A DNA stretch of 64,000 nt from NCBI RefSeq assembly GCF_024055895.1, contig NZ_JAMXLE010000003.1:124001-188000 (forward strand), written 5' to 3'. Shown piece after piece: positions 32,508 through 40,929 of this stretch (within the stretch, counting starts at the first letter, position 1; each line of letters opens with the position of its first letter). Both the position numbers and the translations under genes were made by a program. The DNA is from Rhizobium sp. L1K21. GTDB lineage: Bacteria; Pseudomonadota; Alphaproteobacteria; Rhizobiales; Rhizobiaceae. Below the pieces are notes generated by a model. That model ran no database searches, was not told the origin of the DNA, and saw only the letters and a list, made by a program, of their open reading frames with translations.

Positions 32508-33370
32508 TTCGAAACTCCTTTCGCACGGTCGTAGGCGATGCGTGCGGCGCGCCTGGCAAGCACACCAGCCACATCGACGCGGAATTCGACCGTTCCGCGT
32601 TTATCATCAATCGGCTTGCAGGCGGCACGCGCCGCAGTCGCAAGCGCTTCCAGTGCAGCATCATCGAGCGTGCTGCCGATCAGCGCATCGGCGGCGTCCG
32701 AAACGAGGAGAACCGTTGGGGCGACTGCGCCGAGTGCCACGCGCGCTTCCACGATCTTGTGGCCATCAACGCGCAGGCTCACCGCGCAGCCGACAACGGC
32801 GATGTCCATTTCGGTGCGCGGGATGAAACGCAGGTAGGCGTCGCCCGCATTTTCGCCGCGTGGCGGCAGATTGATCGCTGAAATCACCTCACCCTGCGCA
32901 AGCGAGGTTTTACCAGGGCGGGATGGAATATCCTGAACCGCGACTTCGCGAGTACCATTTGCACCGGTAACAGTCACAGTCGCACCGGCGGCCACCAGGC
33001 CCGGAACGCTGTCTGCAGCAGGCGATCCATTGCAGAGATTGCCCGTCAAGGTCGCGCGGCCCTGAACCTGGGTCGAGCCAACCAGCTCCATACCTTCAAC
33101 GACCCCTGGCCAGTCACGACAGAGTTCTTCATGGGCACCAAGCTCGGCACCGGAAACGGCGACACCGATCTTCCAGCCGCCATCCGGCGTCCTGGTGATG
33201 TCGCGAACGCCAGGAATTTTCTTCACGTCAATCAAATCGTCGGGCAGTACGGCGCCCGCTCGCATCTGAACCAGCACATCCGTGCCGCCCGCCAGAAACC
33301 TCGTCACGCCTTGCGCTTTCGCTGCAATGCCGACCGCTTCGTCAAATGATGTAGGGCTATGATAGCGCAT
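32504..33370 (-). CDS. Molybdenum hydroxylase FAD-binding subunit
   Basis: A 288-residue FAD_binding_5/CO_deh_flav_C protein. FLAGGTDVLVQMR is the first FAD loop, TLTGNLCNGSPAADSVPGL the second (TxGGN variant with LTGN), and the C-terminal half starts FIPRTEMDIAVVGCAVSL. First gene of the operon FAD subunit, 2Fe-2S subunit, Moco subunit, MoaD-like protein. TTGGAGAAAAA precedes the ATG. The order M-S-L matches many cox-like hydroxylase operons. Confidence 0.9.
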   Translation of the reverse strand: MRYHSPTSFDEAVGIAAKAQGVTRFLAGGTDVLVQMRAGAVLPDDLIDVKKIPGVRDITRTPDGGWKIGVAVSGAELGAHEELCRDWPGVVEGMELVGSTQVQGRATLTGNLCNGSPAADSVPGLVAAGATVTVTGANGTREVAVQDIPSRPGKTSLAQGEVISAINLPPRGENAGDAYLRFIPRTEMDIAVVGCAVSLRVDGHKIVEARVALGAVAPTVLLVSDAADALIGSTLDDAALEALATAARAACKPIDDKRGTVEFRVDVAGVLARRAARIAYDRAKGVSK

Positions 33371-33382
33371 TTTTTCTCCAAC

Positions 33383-33646
33383 TCATTTAAGCAGGCTTTG
33401 GTAAGCCGCCGTCTGCATATGCTTTCGCAGACTGCCATCTCCAACACATCCAAAAACCGGTTGTTGGCGATCCTTCTTCAACAGCGAAGACAGATCTGTC
33501 TTCGCCAGCAATACCAACCGCGCCGCAGCAAATCTGCGCCCGCCTGTTACTTCGAGCATGCCCGGCTCGATACCGTCAAGCCGTTTCAGCACGTCTTTCA
33601 GCCTCTCTGTAAAGGATTGCGAAATTGTGGTCGCATGCCGAAACAA
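33383..33646 (-). CDS. Doubtful 87-codon frame between cupin and hydroxylase genes
   Basis: Not recognised. A TTG-initiated frame begins 12 bases after the cupin stop and ends 12 bases before the FAD-subunit gene. It encodes RLKDVLKRLDGIEPGMLEV and RRFAAARLVLLAKTDLSSLL, which look helical but match nothing I know. An AGG sits 5 bases ahead of the TTG. It may be a small gene, a remnant of one, or chance. Confidence 0.2.
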   Translation of the reverse strand: MFRHATTISQSFTERLKDVLKRLDGIEPGMLEVTGGRRFAAARLVLLAKTDLSSLLKKDRQQPVFGCVGDGSLRKHMQTAAYQSLLK

Positions 33647-33658
33647 GAACCTGAAAGA

Positions 33659-34015
33659 TCAGCCGGCGGTTACGAAAATGTAAATCTTGCGGGTGCGCTC
33701 ATGCAGCGTCCACTCTCCAGTCCAGCCGAGCGGAAGGGAGAACATTTCACCAGGCCCAATGTCCTGGCTCGTGCCGTCGCTGTTATGAATCGTCACACGT
33801 CCGGAAAGAATGTGGCACATCTCCGAGGCCTTGGTGCGGTCAGCAGTGAAGCGCCCAGGCGTACATTCCCACACACCCGTTTCCATCTTGCCGTCGGCGC
33901 TCTCCCACAGAGCAAGTGCGGCTTCCTCCTGGCCGGGTGTCAAAGTGGTTGGCTTCGGCTTGAATGTGCCGAGATCGATTTTCATCAGATCGCCGAAGTT
34001 TTCAAATGCTATCAT
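33659..34015 (-). CDS. Cupin-domain protein (Cupin_3/EutQ-like)
   Basis: A 118-residue single-domain cupin. Residues ALWESADGKMETGVWECTPG, then SGRVTIHNSDGTSQDIGPGE and FSLPLGWTGEWTLHE, are the two cupin motifs. Metal histidines are largely missing (motif 1 has CHILSG rather than HxH), as in ureidoglycine-hydrolase-like and sugar-binding cupins. The ATG at 34015 follows AGGACGACC; a TTG seven codons upstream is less likely. It lies between the amine-oxidase-like gene (upstream, same strand) and the hydroxylase operon. Confidence 0.8.
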   Translation of the reverse strand: MIAFENFGDLMKIDLGTFKPKPTTLTPGQEEAALALWESADGKMETGVWECTPGRFTADRTKASEMCHILSGRVTIHNSDGTSQDIGPGEMFSLPLGWTGEWTLHERTRKIYIFVTAG

Positions 34016-34055
34016 GGTCGTCCTGTTTTCTTGCAATTATGTGCAGCCAACAAAT

Positions 34056-35441
34056 TCAATGTCCGGTGATCCTGTTGGCAAGGGTCGCGAAGCGGGAGGT
34101 CTTCTCAAGTCCGCCCTTTTCGCGCTGGTCAGCCAGTTTGAAAAGCTGATACATGGAATGCACGCCCAGCCAGCGCAGCGGCTCAGGCTCCCAATTGCGC
34201 ACCTTTCGGTTCACCCACGGCAAGGACACAAGCTCGCTATCCCGCTTGAGAATGAGGTCGGCGAGTGTGCGGCCTGCAAGATTGGAACTGGAAACACCGA
34301 GCCCCACATAACCGCCCGCCCAACCCATGCCGGTTTTTTCGTCAAAGCCGGCTGTTGTGCACCAGTCGCGCGGCACACCCAGAACGCCGCACCATGCGTG
34401 ATCGATCTTCACACCTTTGGTCTGCGGCAGCAGGCGCGTGAGAATGTCATGCAATTGATCGATGGTTGCCTGCTGGGTCTGGCCGTTGACATCCGTCCTG
34501 GACCCATAGCGGTAAGGCACGCCACGACCGCCCATGGCTATGCGGCCCTCTCGGGTGCGCTGCGCATAACAATAGGCATGCGCCGTTTCGCTCAAAAGCT
34601 CATGCCCCTTCCAGCCGATTTCCGCCCACATCGCCTCCGACAGCGGTTCAGTGGCAATGAGCGCGCTGTTGAGCGGCAGCCAAAGTCGCTCATGGCCGGG
34701 GAGACCGGCAGTGAAACCTTCGGTGGCGCGAATGATGACGGGCGCACGCACTGTGCCTCTGTCCGTTTCAACGATGCCCTTGCTGATCCGGCCAACCGTC
34801 GTGCCCTCGTAAATCGTGACCCCAAGTCGCTCCACCGCCGCCGCCAGGCCGCGCACGAGCTTCGCAGGCTGCACACGCGCCACATTGCGCAACAGGAGGC
34901 CGCCTTCGAGATTGGCGATGTTGATGCGCTCCGCGGCTTGTGCAGCAGAAAGGATGGCGAGGCTTTCCTTCGGCGTCTCCCAATCCAGCTGGAACTGATA
35001 GTCTTCTTCAAGACGCACCATCTGTGCCTTGTTGGTGGCAGCAAGCAGCTTGTCCACCCGGATCAGGTCGGCATCTATGCCTTCTTCGCGGGTGACACGC
35101 TCGACCTCGTCCACCGTCCCCGCCATCGCCCGCTGCATCGCGATAACCTTCGCCCGCGTGGCGTTTTTCAGATATTTTTCGCGCGACCACTCAAAACCGC
35201 CGGAAAGCCAGCCGCCATTGCGCCCGGATGCGCCGAAACCGGCAAACTCGCGCTCGACAATGACAATGGAGAGCGCAGGGTTGGCCTTTTTCAAATAATA
35301 GGCAGTCCAAAGGCCCGTATAGCCGGCACCGACAATACAGACATCGGCCTGCTGATCACCTGGCAATGGCGCGCGTTTTGCCGGCACGCCGCCGATATCC
35401 GCATACCAGAATGAAACGTCGCCATTCGTCTTGACCAACAT
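34056..35441 (-). CDS. FAD-dependent amine/amino-acid oxidoreductase (DAO family, PuuB/OrdL-like)
   Basis: A 461-residue flavoprotein of the DAO superfamily. The FAD motif VCIVGAGYTGLWTAYYLKK (about residues 34-52) is followed by EREFAGFGASGRNGG, typical of gamma-glutamylputrescine oxidase and related enzymes. LGVSSSNLAGRTLADLI closes the FAD site, and WCGVLGVPRDWC is near the active site. It would oxidise a secondary or primary amine with FAD. The cupin gene follows by 40 bases on the same strand. No puuA/puuD genes adjoin, so a polyamine role is unproven. Confidence 0.83.
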   Translation of the reverse strand: MLVKTNGDVSFWYADIGGVPAKRAPLPGDQQADVCIVGAGYTGLWTAYYLKKANPALSIVIVEREFAGFGASGRNGGWLSGGFEWSREKYLKNATRAKVIAMQRAMAGTVDEVERVTREEGIDADLIRVDKLLAATNKAQMVRLEEDYQFQLDWETPKESLAILSAAQAAERINIANLEGGLLLRNVARVQPAKLVRGLAAAVERLGVTIYEGTTVGRISKGIVETDRGTVRAPVIIRATEGFTAGLPGHERLWLPLNSALIATEPLSEAMWAEIGWKGHELLSETAHAYCYAQRTREGRIAMGGRGVPYRYGSRTDVNGQTQQATIDQLHDILTRLLPQTKGVKIDHAWCGVLGVPRDWCTTAGFDEKTGMGWAGGYVGLGVSSSNLAGRTLADLILKRDSELVSLPWVNRKVRNWEPEPLRWLGVHSMYQLFKLADQREKGGLEKTSRFATLANRITGH

Positions 35442-35495
35442 CGTCTTAGGCTTTCTCTTCGACTCCCGGAACCGGGAATCGGCAATTGAACAACG

Positions 35496-35524
35496 AAAAA
35501 GCGGGCGGCCTGTTCGGCACCCGC
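35496..35524 (-). terminator. Intrinsic terminator after the kinase/ATPase gene
   Basis: Minus-strand hairpin with GCGGGUG pairing to CGCCCGC (one G-U pair; plus-strand 35501-35507 with 35518-35524) followed directly by UUUUU (35500-35496). It separates the kinase/ATPase gene from the downstream flavoprotein gene. Confidence 0.68.
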
Positions 35525-35571
35525 GATTGCCTCAGCCTAAGGGTCGCCCGTCGCCTGTCAAACAGTTTTTG

Positions 35572-37095
35572 TCAGCCGTTGCGCAAAAGACGGCATATCG
35601 CCTCGACGACATCATCGGGTGTTTGAGAGCCATCGACTTTTGTCCAATCAAGCACACCGGCACCCCGGGCAAGCTGCTTTTCCAAAACACCGAGATCAGC
35701 ATCAGACTGTCCGCCGTGGCGCGCACTCACCCGCGCGCGCAACACGGCTTCGGGTGTTTCGAGCCAGACTCCGATAAAGGCTGCACCGGCCTGCACCGCA
35801 CTCTCGCGGATATCCTGGCGACGGTCTTCACGATCAAAGACAGCATTGGCAACAACGCTGCTGCCACATGAAAGAATATCAGAACTGCGGCAGGCGATTT
35901 CGGCATAAACACGCTCGGAAACAATTGGCTGATAGGCCTCGTCGCCGAGCCGGGTATCGACCGGCACACCATGAAGCGCCTTGCGGATGCGGTCGCTTTC
36001 GAGAACGCGCGCACCAGGTGCCGCACCCACCGTTTGCGCAAGCCGGTCGGCAATGGTGGTTTTACCAGACCCGCTGAAGCCGCCAATGGCGATCAGCCGG
36101 GCCGGACGCTCTTGCAACAATGTGAGCGCCAGATCGTAGTAGGTGCGAGCCGAGGCGGCGAGCGCTTCATCACCACCGGCCTCCTCAGCCTGTGTTGCCG
36201 TGACATGGGCACGCACGGCCGCGCGCAGCGCCATGAAAAAGGAAAGCAAGGCAAACCCAGCGTCGTCTTCCATCGCATCGATATAGCGGTTCGCGATCAG
36301 GTTGGCATAGGCTCGAAAGCCGATATGCCATAGATCCATCAGGAGAAAGGCAAGGTCGTAGAGCACATCGACCGTCGCAATCCTGTCGTTGAACTCGATG
36401 CAATCGAAGAGCCGCGGATGACCGTCGATCAGGCAGATGTTGCGCAGATGAAGATCGCCATGGCAAAGGCGGACCTTGCCCTCCTCTGCCCGCTGGTTGA
36501 GCAGACTGGAGTGCCGCTTCAATGCGCTTCGAAATTGGGCATCCATGGTCTTCTGCTCGGCTTTGGAAAAAACGCTGCTGGTGAGAAATCCAGCCTGGTT
36601 GATATCCAGAACGGCGGAAACATTGGCGGTGCCGCTTTCGCCAAAGACCGGCTCGGCAGCCTTGTGGAAGGCAACGATCATTTCCGTCAGATCAGACATC
36701 AAGGTCGCTGATAGCTGACCGTTCAGCGCCATCCGGTCGAAAAGACTATCCTGGTCGAAGCGCAACATTTCCACGACGGCATCAACCAGTTCACCGCCGG
36801 GATCAAACGTCAAAGTGCCATCTGTGCGACGATAGATACGGCGAACCCCGAGATAAAGCTCGGGTGTTGCGCGGGCATTCAGACGGACCTCCTTCAGGCA
36901 GGATTCCAACCTTAATTCCGGTGTGGAGAAATCGGCATAGGGAAGTTTGACCGCGCGTTTGAGCTTGAACGCCTTGTCGGCGACCAGAAATATGCGGGAG
37001 ATATGCGTTTCCATTGTCTCCACGGGCCCCGAAAGCCCGTAAGACACAGCATCGCTCAAAAACGCCGTCGTGACATTCTGGTCTTGCGTGATCAT
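35572..37095 (-). CDS. Fused phosphotransferase (APH-like) and P-loop kinase protein
   Basis: A 507-residue two-domain protein. Residues 1-310 are an aminoglycoside-phosphotransferase-like kinase fold: RLCHGDLHLRNICLIDGHPR is the catalytic loop and RLFDCIEFND the metal-binding element. Residues 335-507 are an AAA/zeta-toxin-like P-loop kinase (Walker A GGFSGSGKTTIADRL, then ESDRIRKALHGVP, lid LRARVSARHGG). Database names read 'bifunctional aminoglycoside phosphotransferase/ATP-binding protein'; resistance is not implied. Monocistronic, with its own terminator. Substrate unknown. Confidence 0.8.
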   Translation of the reverse strand: MITQDQNVTTAFLSDAVSYGLSGPVETMETHISRIFLVADKAFKLKRAVKLPYADFSTPELRLESCLKEVRLNARATPELYLGVRRIYRRTDGTLTFDPGGELVDAVVEMLRFDQDSLFDRMALNGQLSATLMSDLTEMIVAFHKAAEPVFGESGTANVSAVLDINQAGFLTSSVFSKAEQKTMDAQFRSALKRHSSLLNQRAEEGKVRLCHGDLHLRNICLIDGHPRLFDCIEFNDRIATVDVLYDLAFLLMDLWHIGFRAYANLIANRYIDAMEDDAGFALLSFFMALRAAVRAHVTATQAEEAGGDEALAASARTYYDLALTLLQERPARLIAIGGFSGSGKTTIADRLAQTVGAAPGARVLESDRIRKALHGVPVDTRLGDEAYQPIVSERVYAEIACRSSDILSCGSSVVANAVFDREDRRQDIRESAVQAGAAFIGVWLETPEAVLRARVSARHGGQSDADLGVLEKQLARGAGVLDWTKVDGSQTPDDVVEAICRLLRNG

Positions 37096-37186
37096 GCGCT
37101 CACCTCACCACCATGTCGTGCTGCAGCAATGTCTGTCCGCTTGAGACATAGACTGCCTCAGTATGGGGCGCCTGACCTTGAGATAT

Positions 37187-37219
37187 GTCAAGCGGCGAAG
37201 GCATTGTGCGCCGCTTGAC
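37187..37219 (-). terminator. Strong hairpin after the galactoside operon
   Basis: Perfect 11-bp stem GTCAAGCGGCG / CGCCGCTTGAC with an 11-base loop, 12 bases after the GH42 stop. No U-run follows, so it may block exonucleases or need Rho. Confidence 0.5.
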
Positions 37220-37230
37220 GTCATATGCCT

Positions 37231-39213
37231 CTAGAGCCGCACGGCAATAAGATCATGGGGACCGAGAGGATTTTGCCCAATCAGAACCTCACGGCCTTCC
37301 AGCACATCGCCAACATCCACGGTTTCCGGGCCGTAGTTGAAGATGAAACGGACCTTGCCGTTGTCACGGATGCGCACATCGCGGTGGAGGCGTTTGCCTT
37401 CGATACCGGTTTTTGCGAGCAGTTCGCCAATAACAGAGGCTGCCAGTTCAGGATCGGGCCTGCCGCCGAGGTAAGAGACGCGTCCTTGCGACAGCTGTGC
37501 GGCATGACCGTCCTGCGAGGTGCGTACCGTTTCGACACCCTCACCCGGCACCAGGAATTCGCGCCAACCCTGGAACGCACCGCCCTCTGAGAGGGGAACA
37601 TCGACAAAGGGTGGAATGCTCTCGACCCGGCGGATTTTCATGTCGATCAGCTTGCGGAATTTGCCGGGCGGCAAACCCTCGGCGATCTGGAAATCCGCCG
37701 ATTTCGAGCCTGTGCGTGGCCCGAGGAGAATGGTTGCATCACCATCAACAAGCGCGTCCACCAGCGTTTCATTGTCGGCGAAGAGGCCCGGTACGACGAC
37801 CAGCTTCCTGTCGGCCACCGCTTCCGCCGTTGGGGGAACGACATCGACCGAAACACCGTGTTGGCGAAGTGCTCGATAAAAGCGCAGGACAAGATCGAAG
37901 TAATCGAAATCACGCCCCTGGGGCTGCGTGTGCCAGGCCCAGGCGCTTTCGTAATCGAAAACCAGTGCGACATCGCTGCGCTGAGGCGCGGAAACGGCCC
38001 CGATTGCGGAGAGTTCGCCGGATATCTGCTTGCAGACGCCATAAGCCTCATTGGGTTCGGCATTGGGCAGCAACAGCGCCTCATGCATCTGTTCCTGCGC
38101 GAAAGACGGCTGGCGCCAGCGGAAATAGCTCACCACTTCAGCGCCCGCCGCAAAGGCTTCATAGGCCCACAGCCGGATCGCTCCCGGCACCGGCGCCGGG
38201 TTCCACGGTGCCCAGTTGACCGGCCCCGGCTGCTGTTCCATCACCCACCAGCGGCCTTCGGCCTCGCCGTTTCTGACCGCGCCGCAAGCTCGGTAAAGAT
38301 CGTGATGCAGTGCCTGATTGTCGGGATCGCCAATGCCGAGATACCGCTTTTTGGTTTCAACATCATTGGCATCGCGGTCGAGAAAACCGATCGGATAGGT
38401 ATCCCAGGAAGCAATATCGAGATCGGCGCTGACGGCGAAATGATCGAACTCCACAAACCGGCCCATGAAATTATGCGCAATCGGTATATTCGGAGAGTGG
38501 GCGCGGATGATATCGGTTTGCACCTTGTTGAAGGCAACGACCTGATCGGACGAATAGCGCCGGAAATCCAGAACATGCGACGGGTTGGGCTCGGTGACGG
38601 TCAGATTGGGAAGCTCGACCTCGTCAAAGGAGCGATATTCCATCGACCAGAACACATTGCCCCAGGCGCGGTTGAGCGCGTCCGGCGACTGATATTTCTG
38701 CGAAAGCCAGTCACGAAACCCTTTGCGCGCCGCATGGGAATAGCTCAAGACCGTATTGTGGCAGCCATATTCATTGTCGGTCTGCCAGGCAATCAGCGCG
38801 GGATGTTTGCCATAGCGTTTGGCAAGTGCAGTGACGATGCGCGCGCTTTCATCCCGATAGCCCTGATGGCTGAAACAATAGTGGCGGCGCGAGCCAAAGC
38901 CCCTCGGCCGGCCGTCCTTGTCGATCGCCAGCATGTCGGGCATCTTGTCCACCAGCCATTTCGGCGGTGTGGCGGTGGGTGTGCCGAGCACGACCTTCAG
39001 GCCGTGGGCGTGCAGGGTCTCGAAGGCGCGGTCGAGCCAGTCGAATTCCATTTGCCCCGGTTCCGGCTCCATGCGGCTCCAGGCAAATTCACCGATGCGG
39101 ACATGGCTGATACCGGCCTCAGCCATCATGCGCGCATCGGTCTCCCAGCGCTCTTCCGGCCAATGTTCGGGATAGTAGCAAACGCCGAGCGTCTGTTTGC
39201 GTTCAACGGTCAT
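37231..39213 (-). CDS. Beta-galactosidase, glycoside hydrolase family 42
   Basis: Retaining beta-galactosidase of 660 residues, cytoplasmic. LGVCYYPEHWPEERWETDA is the GH42 opening and AWQTDNEYGCH holds the acid/base Glu148; VMEQQPGPVNW holds the nucleophile Glu326. The trimerisation and C-terminal beta domains complete a normal-length protein. The ATG at 39213 follows AGAAGGATTG and starts the conserved sequence. Last gene of the galactoside operon, releasing galactose from beta-linked oligosaccharides such as galactan fragments. Confidence 0.92.
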   Translation of the reverse strand: MTVERKQTLGVCYYPEHWPEERWETDARMMAEAGISHVRIGEFAWSRMEPEPGQMEFDWLDRAFETLHAHGLKVVLGTPTATPPKWLVDKMPDMLAIDKDGRPRGFGSRRHYCFSHQGYRDESARIVTALAKRYGKHPALIAWQTDNEYGCHNTVLSYSHAARKGFRDWLSQKYQSPDALNRAWGNVFWSMEYRSFDEVELPNLTVTEPNPSHVLDFRRYSSDQVVAFNKVQTDIIRAHSPNIPIAHNFMGRFVEFDHFAVSADLDIASWDTYPIGFLDRDANDVETKKRYLGIGDPDNQALHHDLYRACGAVRNGEAEGRWWVMEQQPGPVNWAPWNPAPVPGAIRLWAYEAFAAGAEVVSYFRWRQPSFAQEQMHEALLLPNAEPNEAYGVCKQISGELSAIGAVSAPQRSDVALVFDYESAWAWHTQPQGRDFDYFDLVLRFYRALRQHGVSVDVVPPTAEAVADRKLVVVPGLFADNETLVDALVDGDATILLGPRTGSKSADFQIAEGLPPGKFRKLIDMKIRRVESIPPFVDVPLSEGGAFQGWREFLVPGEGVETVRTSQDGHAAQLSQGRVSYLGGRPDPELAASVIGELLAKTGIEGKRLHRDVRIRDNGKVRFIFNYGPETVDVGDVLEGREVLIGQNPLGPHDLIAVRL

Positions 39214-39272
39214 GGTCGGACCAATCCTTCTAATCGCTTTGTGTCTTGCGAAACCCCTGTGCCCAGCATGTT

Positions 39273-39914
39273 TTACCCTGCGAACACGCGATCCCATTCG
39301 GTGACTGTGCGCTGGGCACGTTTGGCAATGTCAGATACCTCCATGCCGGGCTGGAAGATTGAGGAGCCCAGACCGAAAATGCGGATACCTGCCTTGCCAT
39401 AGGCTTCGAAATCGGTTTCCGAGACACCGCCGACAGCCCCAATGGGTGTTCCTTTCGGCAGGACTGCGGAAATCGCCTTGATGCCCGAGGGGCCGAGCAC
39501 GCTGGCGGGGAAGAACTTCAGTCCCGATGCACCGGCAGCCAAAGCCGCAAGCGCTTCCGTGGGCGAGAAAACACCGGGCATGGTGACCATTGAATGCGCA
39601 TTGGCACGCGCCAGCACGGCTGTGTCGATGTTGGGAGATACGAGCAGCCGCCCGCCCGCATCATTCAACCGGTCAACATTTTCCGCAGTCAGAACCGTCC
39701 CGGCCCCGACAAGCACCGTATTGCCGAATTCACGGGCCACCATTTCAATGGACACGAACGGGTCCGGTGAGTTCAGCGGAATTTCAATGGCCTCAAAGCC
39801 GGCTTCCACAAGGGCGCTGGCGGTTTGAAGCGCATTTCTTGGCTCAAGGCCGCGCAAAATCGCGATCAGTTCGCGTTTTAATGTCGGCCATTTGGATGTC
39901 TTTTCCATCATCAT
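39273..39914 (-). CDS. dgoA: 2-dehydro-3-deoxy-6-phosphogalactonate aldolase
   Basis: Cleaves KDPGal to pyruvate and glyceraldehyde 3-phosphate, the last step of the De Ley-Doudoroff pathway. 213 residues, class I aldolase of the KDPG family: ELIAILRGL, catalytic-lysine strand GLKFFPASVLGP and FGLGSSIFQPG. The presence of SPNIDTAVL and EIPLNSPDPF favours the DgoA rather than Eda subtype. Three consecutive ATG codons (39914, 39911, 39908) follow GAAGGCG, so the exact start is open. It lies 15 bases after dgoK. Confidence 0.9.
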   Translation of the reverse strand: MMMEKTSKWPTLKRELIAILRGLEPRNALQTASALVEAGFEAIEIPLNSPDPFVSIEMVAREFGNTVLVGAGTVLTAENVDRLNDAGGRLLVSPNIDTAVLARANAHSMVTMPGVFSPTEALAALAAGASGLKFFPASVLGPSGIKAISAVLPKGTPIGAVGGVSETDFEAYGKAGIRIFGLGSSIFQPGMEVSDIAKRAQRTVTEWDRVFAG

Positions 39915-39929
39915 TCGCCTTCAGTGTTT

Positions 39930-40865
39930 TCAAAAATTCCAGATCATGGCGGCGGCTTTTTTCGCGCCCTCAAGTACAAGTGTGTCGCCATCGTGGACCC
40001 GGCTGTCTATGGACGCGACCTGAAGTGCTGCGCTGTAAAGCGCGCCCAGAACACCGCCGCCGACGAGTTCCACCGATTGCCCAACAGCAAGGCGTGCTTT
40101 TGCGCCCGCAATCTCCTGACCGATGAGATAGCCGGACAGTCGGGCACTGGCAGCCTCGGGTGACAGGCCCTGCAGGAGACCGGCTGGCCTGATCGAGAAG
40201 AGGCGCGCCAGAATGTCGGATGGCGAGGCAAGGCTGGCTTCAACCCCCTGCAGAAAATCAGCCGAGTGCGCGTCAAATGTCGCGGTGCCGACCGAATGGC
40301 TGAGGACGGAATGGCCCGAGAGCGCAGCGAACATGTCGCCGGTCATGAAGCTCACGCAATCTCCCACTGTGCCATCCGACATCGACACCCATTTCGAATG
40401 CGTACCCGGCATGCAGACAGTCGTCTTTGCGCCTTTGTGTTCACCAATGGCTGCGAAAAGGCCAAGCAGCTGCGTCTCCTCACCGCGCATGACGTCCGGC
40501 GCGACCGGATCATTCTTGCTAAGCCCGGGCAAAATGCGGATATCGCGTTTGGAATGCGGCACCCGTACGGCGTTTGCACCGAGTTGGTCCAGTCCCGTGG
40601 GAATGGGAATATAGCCCGCTTCCGCCCAGCCCTGCCGCGATCCAACCATGCCGCACATGATGACCGGAACGTTCTCAGCAATCGCGAGAGCATCAAGATG
40701 GCTTTCAAGAACGCCTTCGAAACGATCGCGAGCGGTGGATGACATGCCTTCATTGGATTTGCGTTCGGCGAGCACCGCGCCACTGGAGCCGACAGCCCAA
40801 ATTCTCAAGTGTGACGTTCCCCAGTCCACGACAGCGAGCACACTCTTTTCCTCTATCGCCATCAT
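39930..40865 (-). CDS. dgoK: 2-dehydro-3-deoxygalactonokinase
   Basis: Phosphorylates KDGal with ATP. 311 residues with DgoK signatures VVDWGTSHLRIWAV (phosphate-1 motif), MCGMVGSRQGW, PGTHSKWVSM and LVGGGVLGALYSAAL. ACTGGAGGCACC gives a ribosome site for the ATG at 40865; the nine codons upstream are not conserved. Placed before dgoA in the operon. Galactose dehydrogenase, lactonase and galactonate dehydratase are not in the window and must be encoded elsewhere if the pathway runs. Confidence 0.92.
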   Translation of the reverse strand: MMAIEEKSVLAVVDWGTSHLRIWAVGSSGAVLAERKSNEGMSSTARDRFEGVLESHLDALAIAENVPVIMCGMVGSRQGWAEAGYIPIPTGLDQLGANAVRVPHSKRDIRILPGLSKNDPVAPDVMRGEETQLLGLFAAIGEHKGAKTTVCMPGTHSKWVSMSDGTVGDCVSFMTGDMFAALSGHSVLSHSVGTATFDAHSADFLQGVEASLASPSDILARLFSIRPAGLLQGLSPEAASARLSGYLIGQEIAGAKARLAVGQSVELVGGGVLGALYSAALQVASIDSRVHDGDTLVLEGAKKAAAMIWNF

Positions 40866-40929
40866 GGTGCCTCCAGTGGGAACCGAAAGCATGCGCTACT
40901 CCAGTTTTGTTGAATTCTCCGGCCCATGT

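Noticed and set aside
33810-35414. 534-codon plus-strand open frame
   Set aside because: Antisense to the DAO-family oxidoreductase, which has clear FAD motifs. No ribosome site or recognisable sequence.
37858-39402. 514-codon plus-strand open frame
   Set aside because: Antisense to the GH42 beta-galactosidase with both catalytic glutamates. Composition is typical of a shadow frame.
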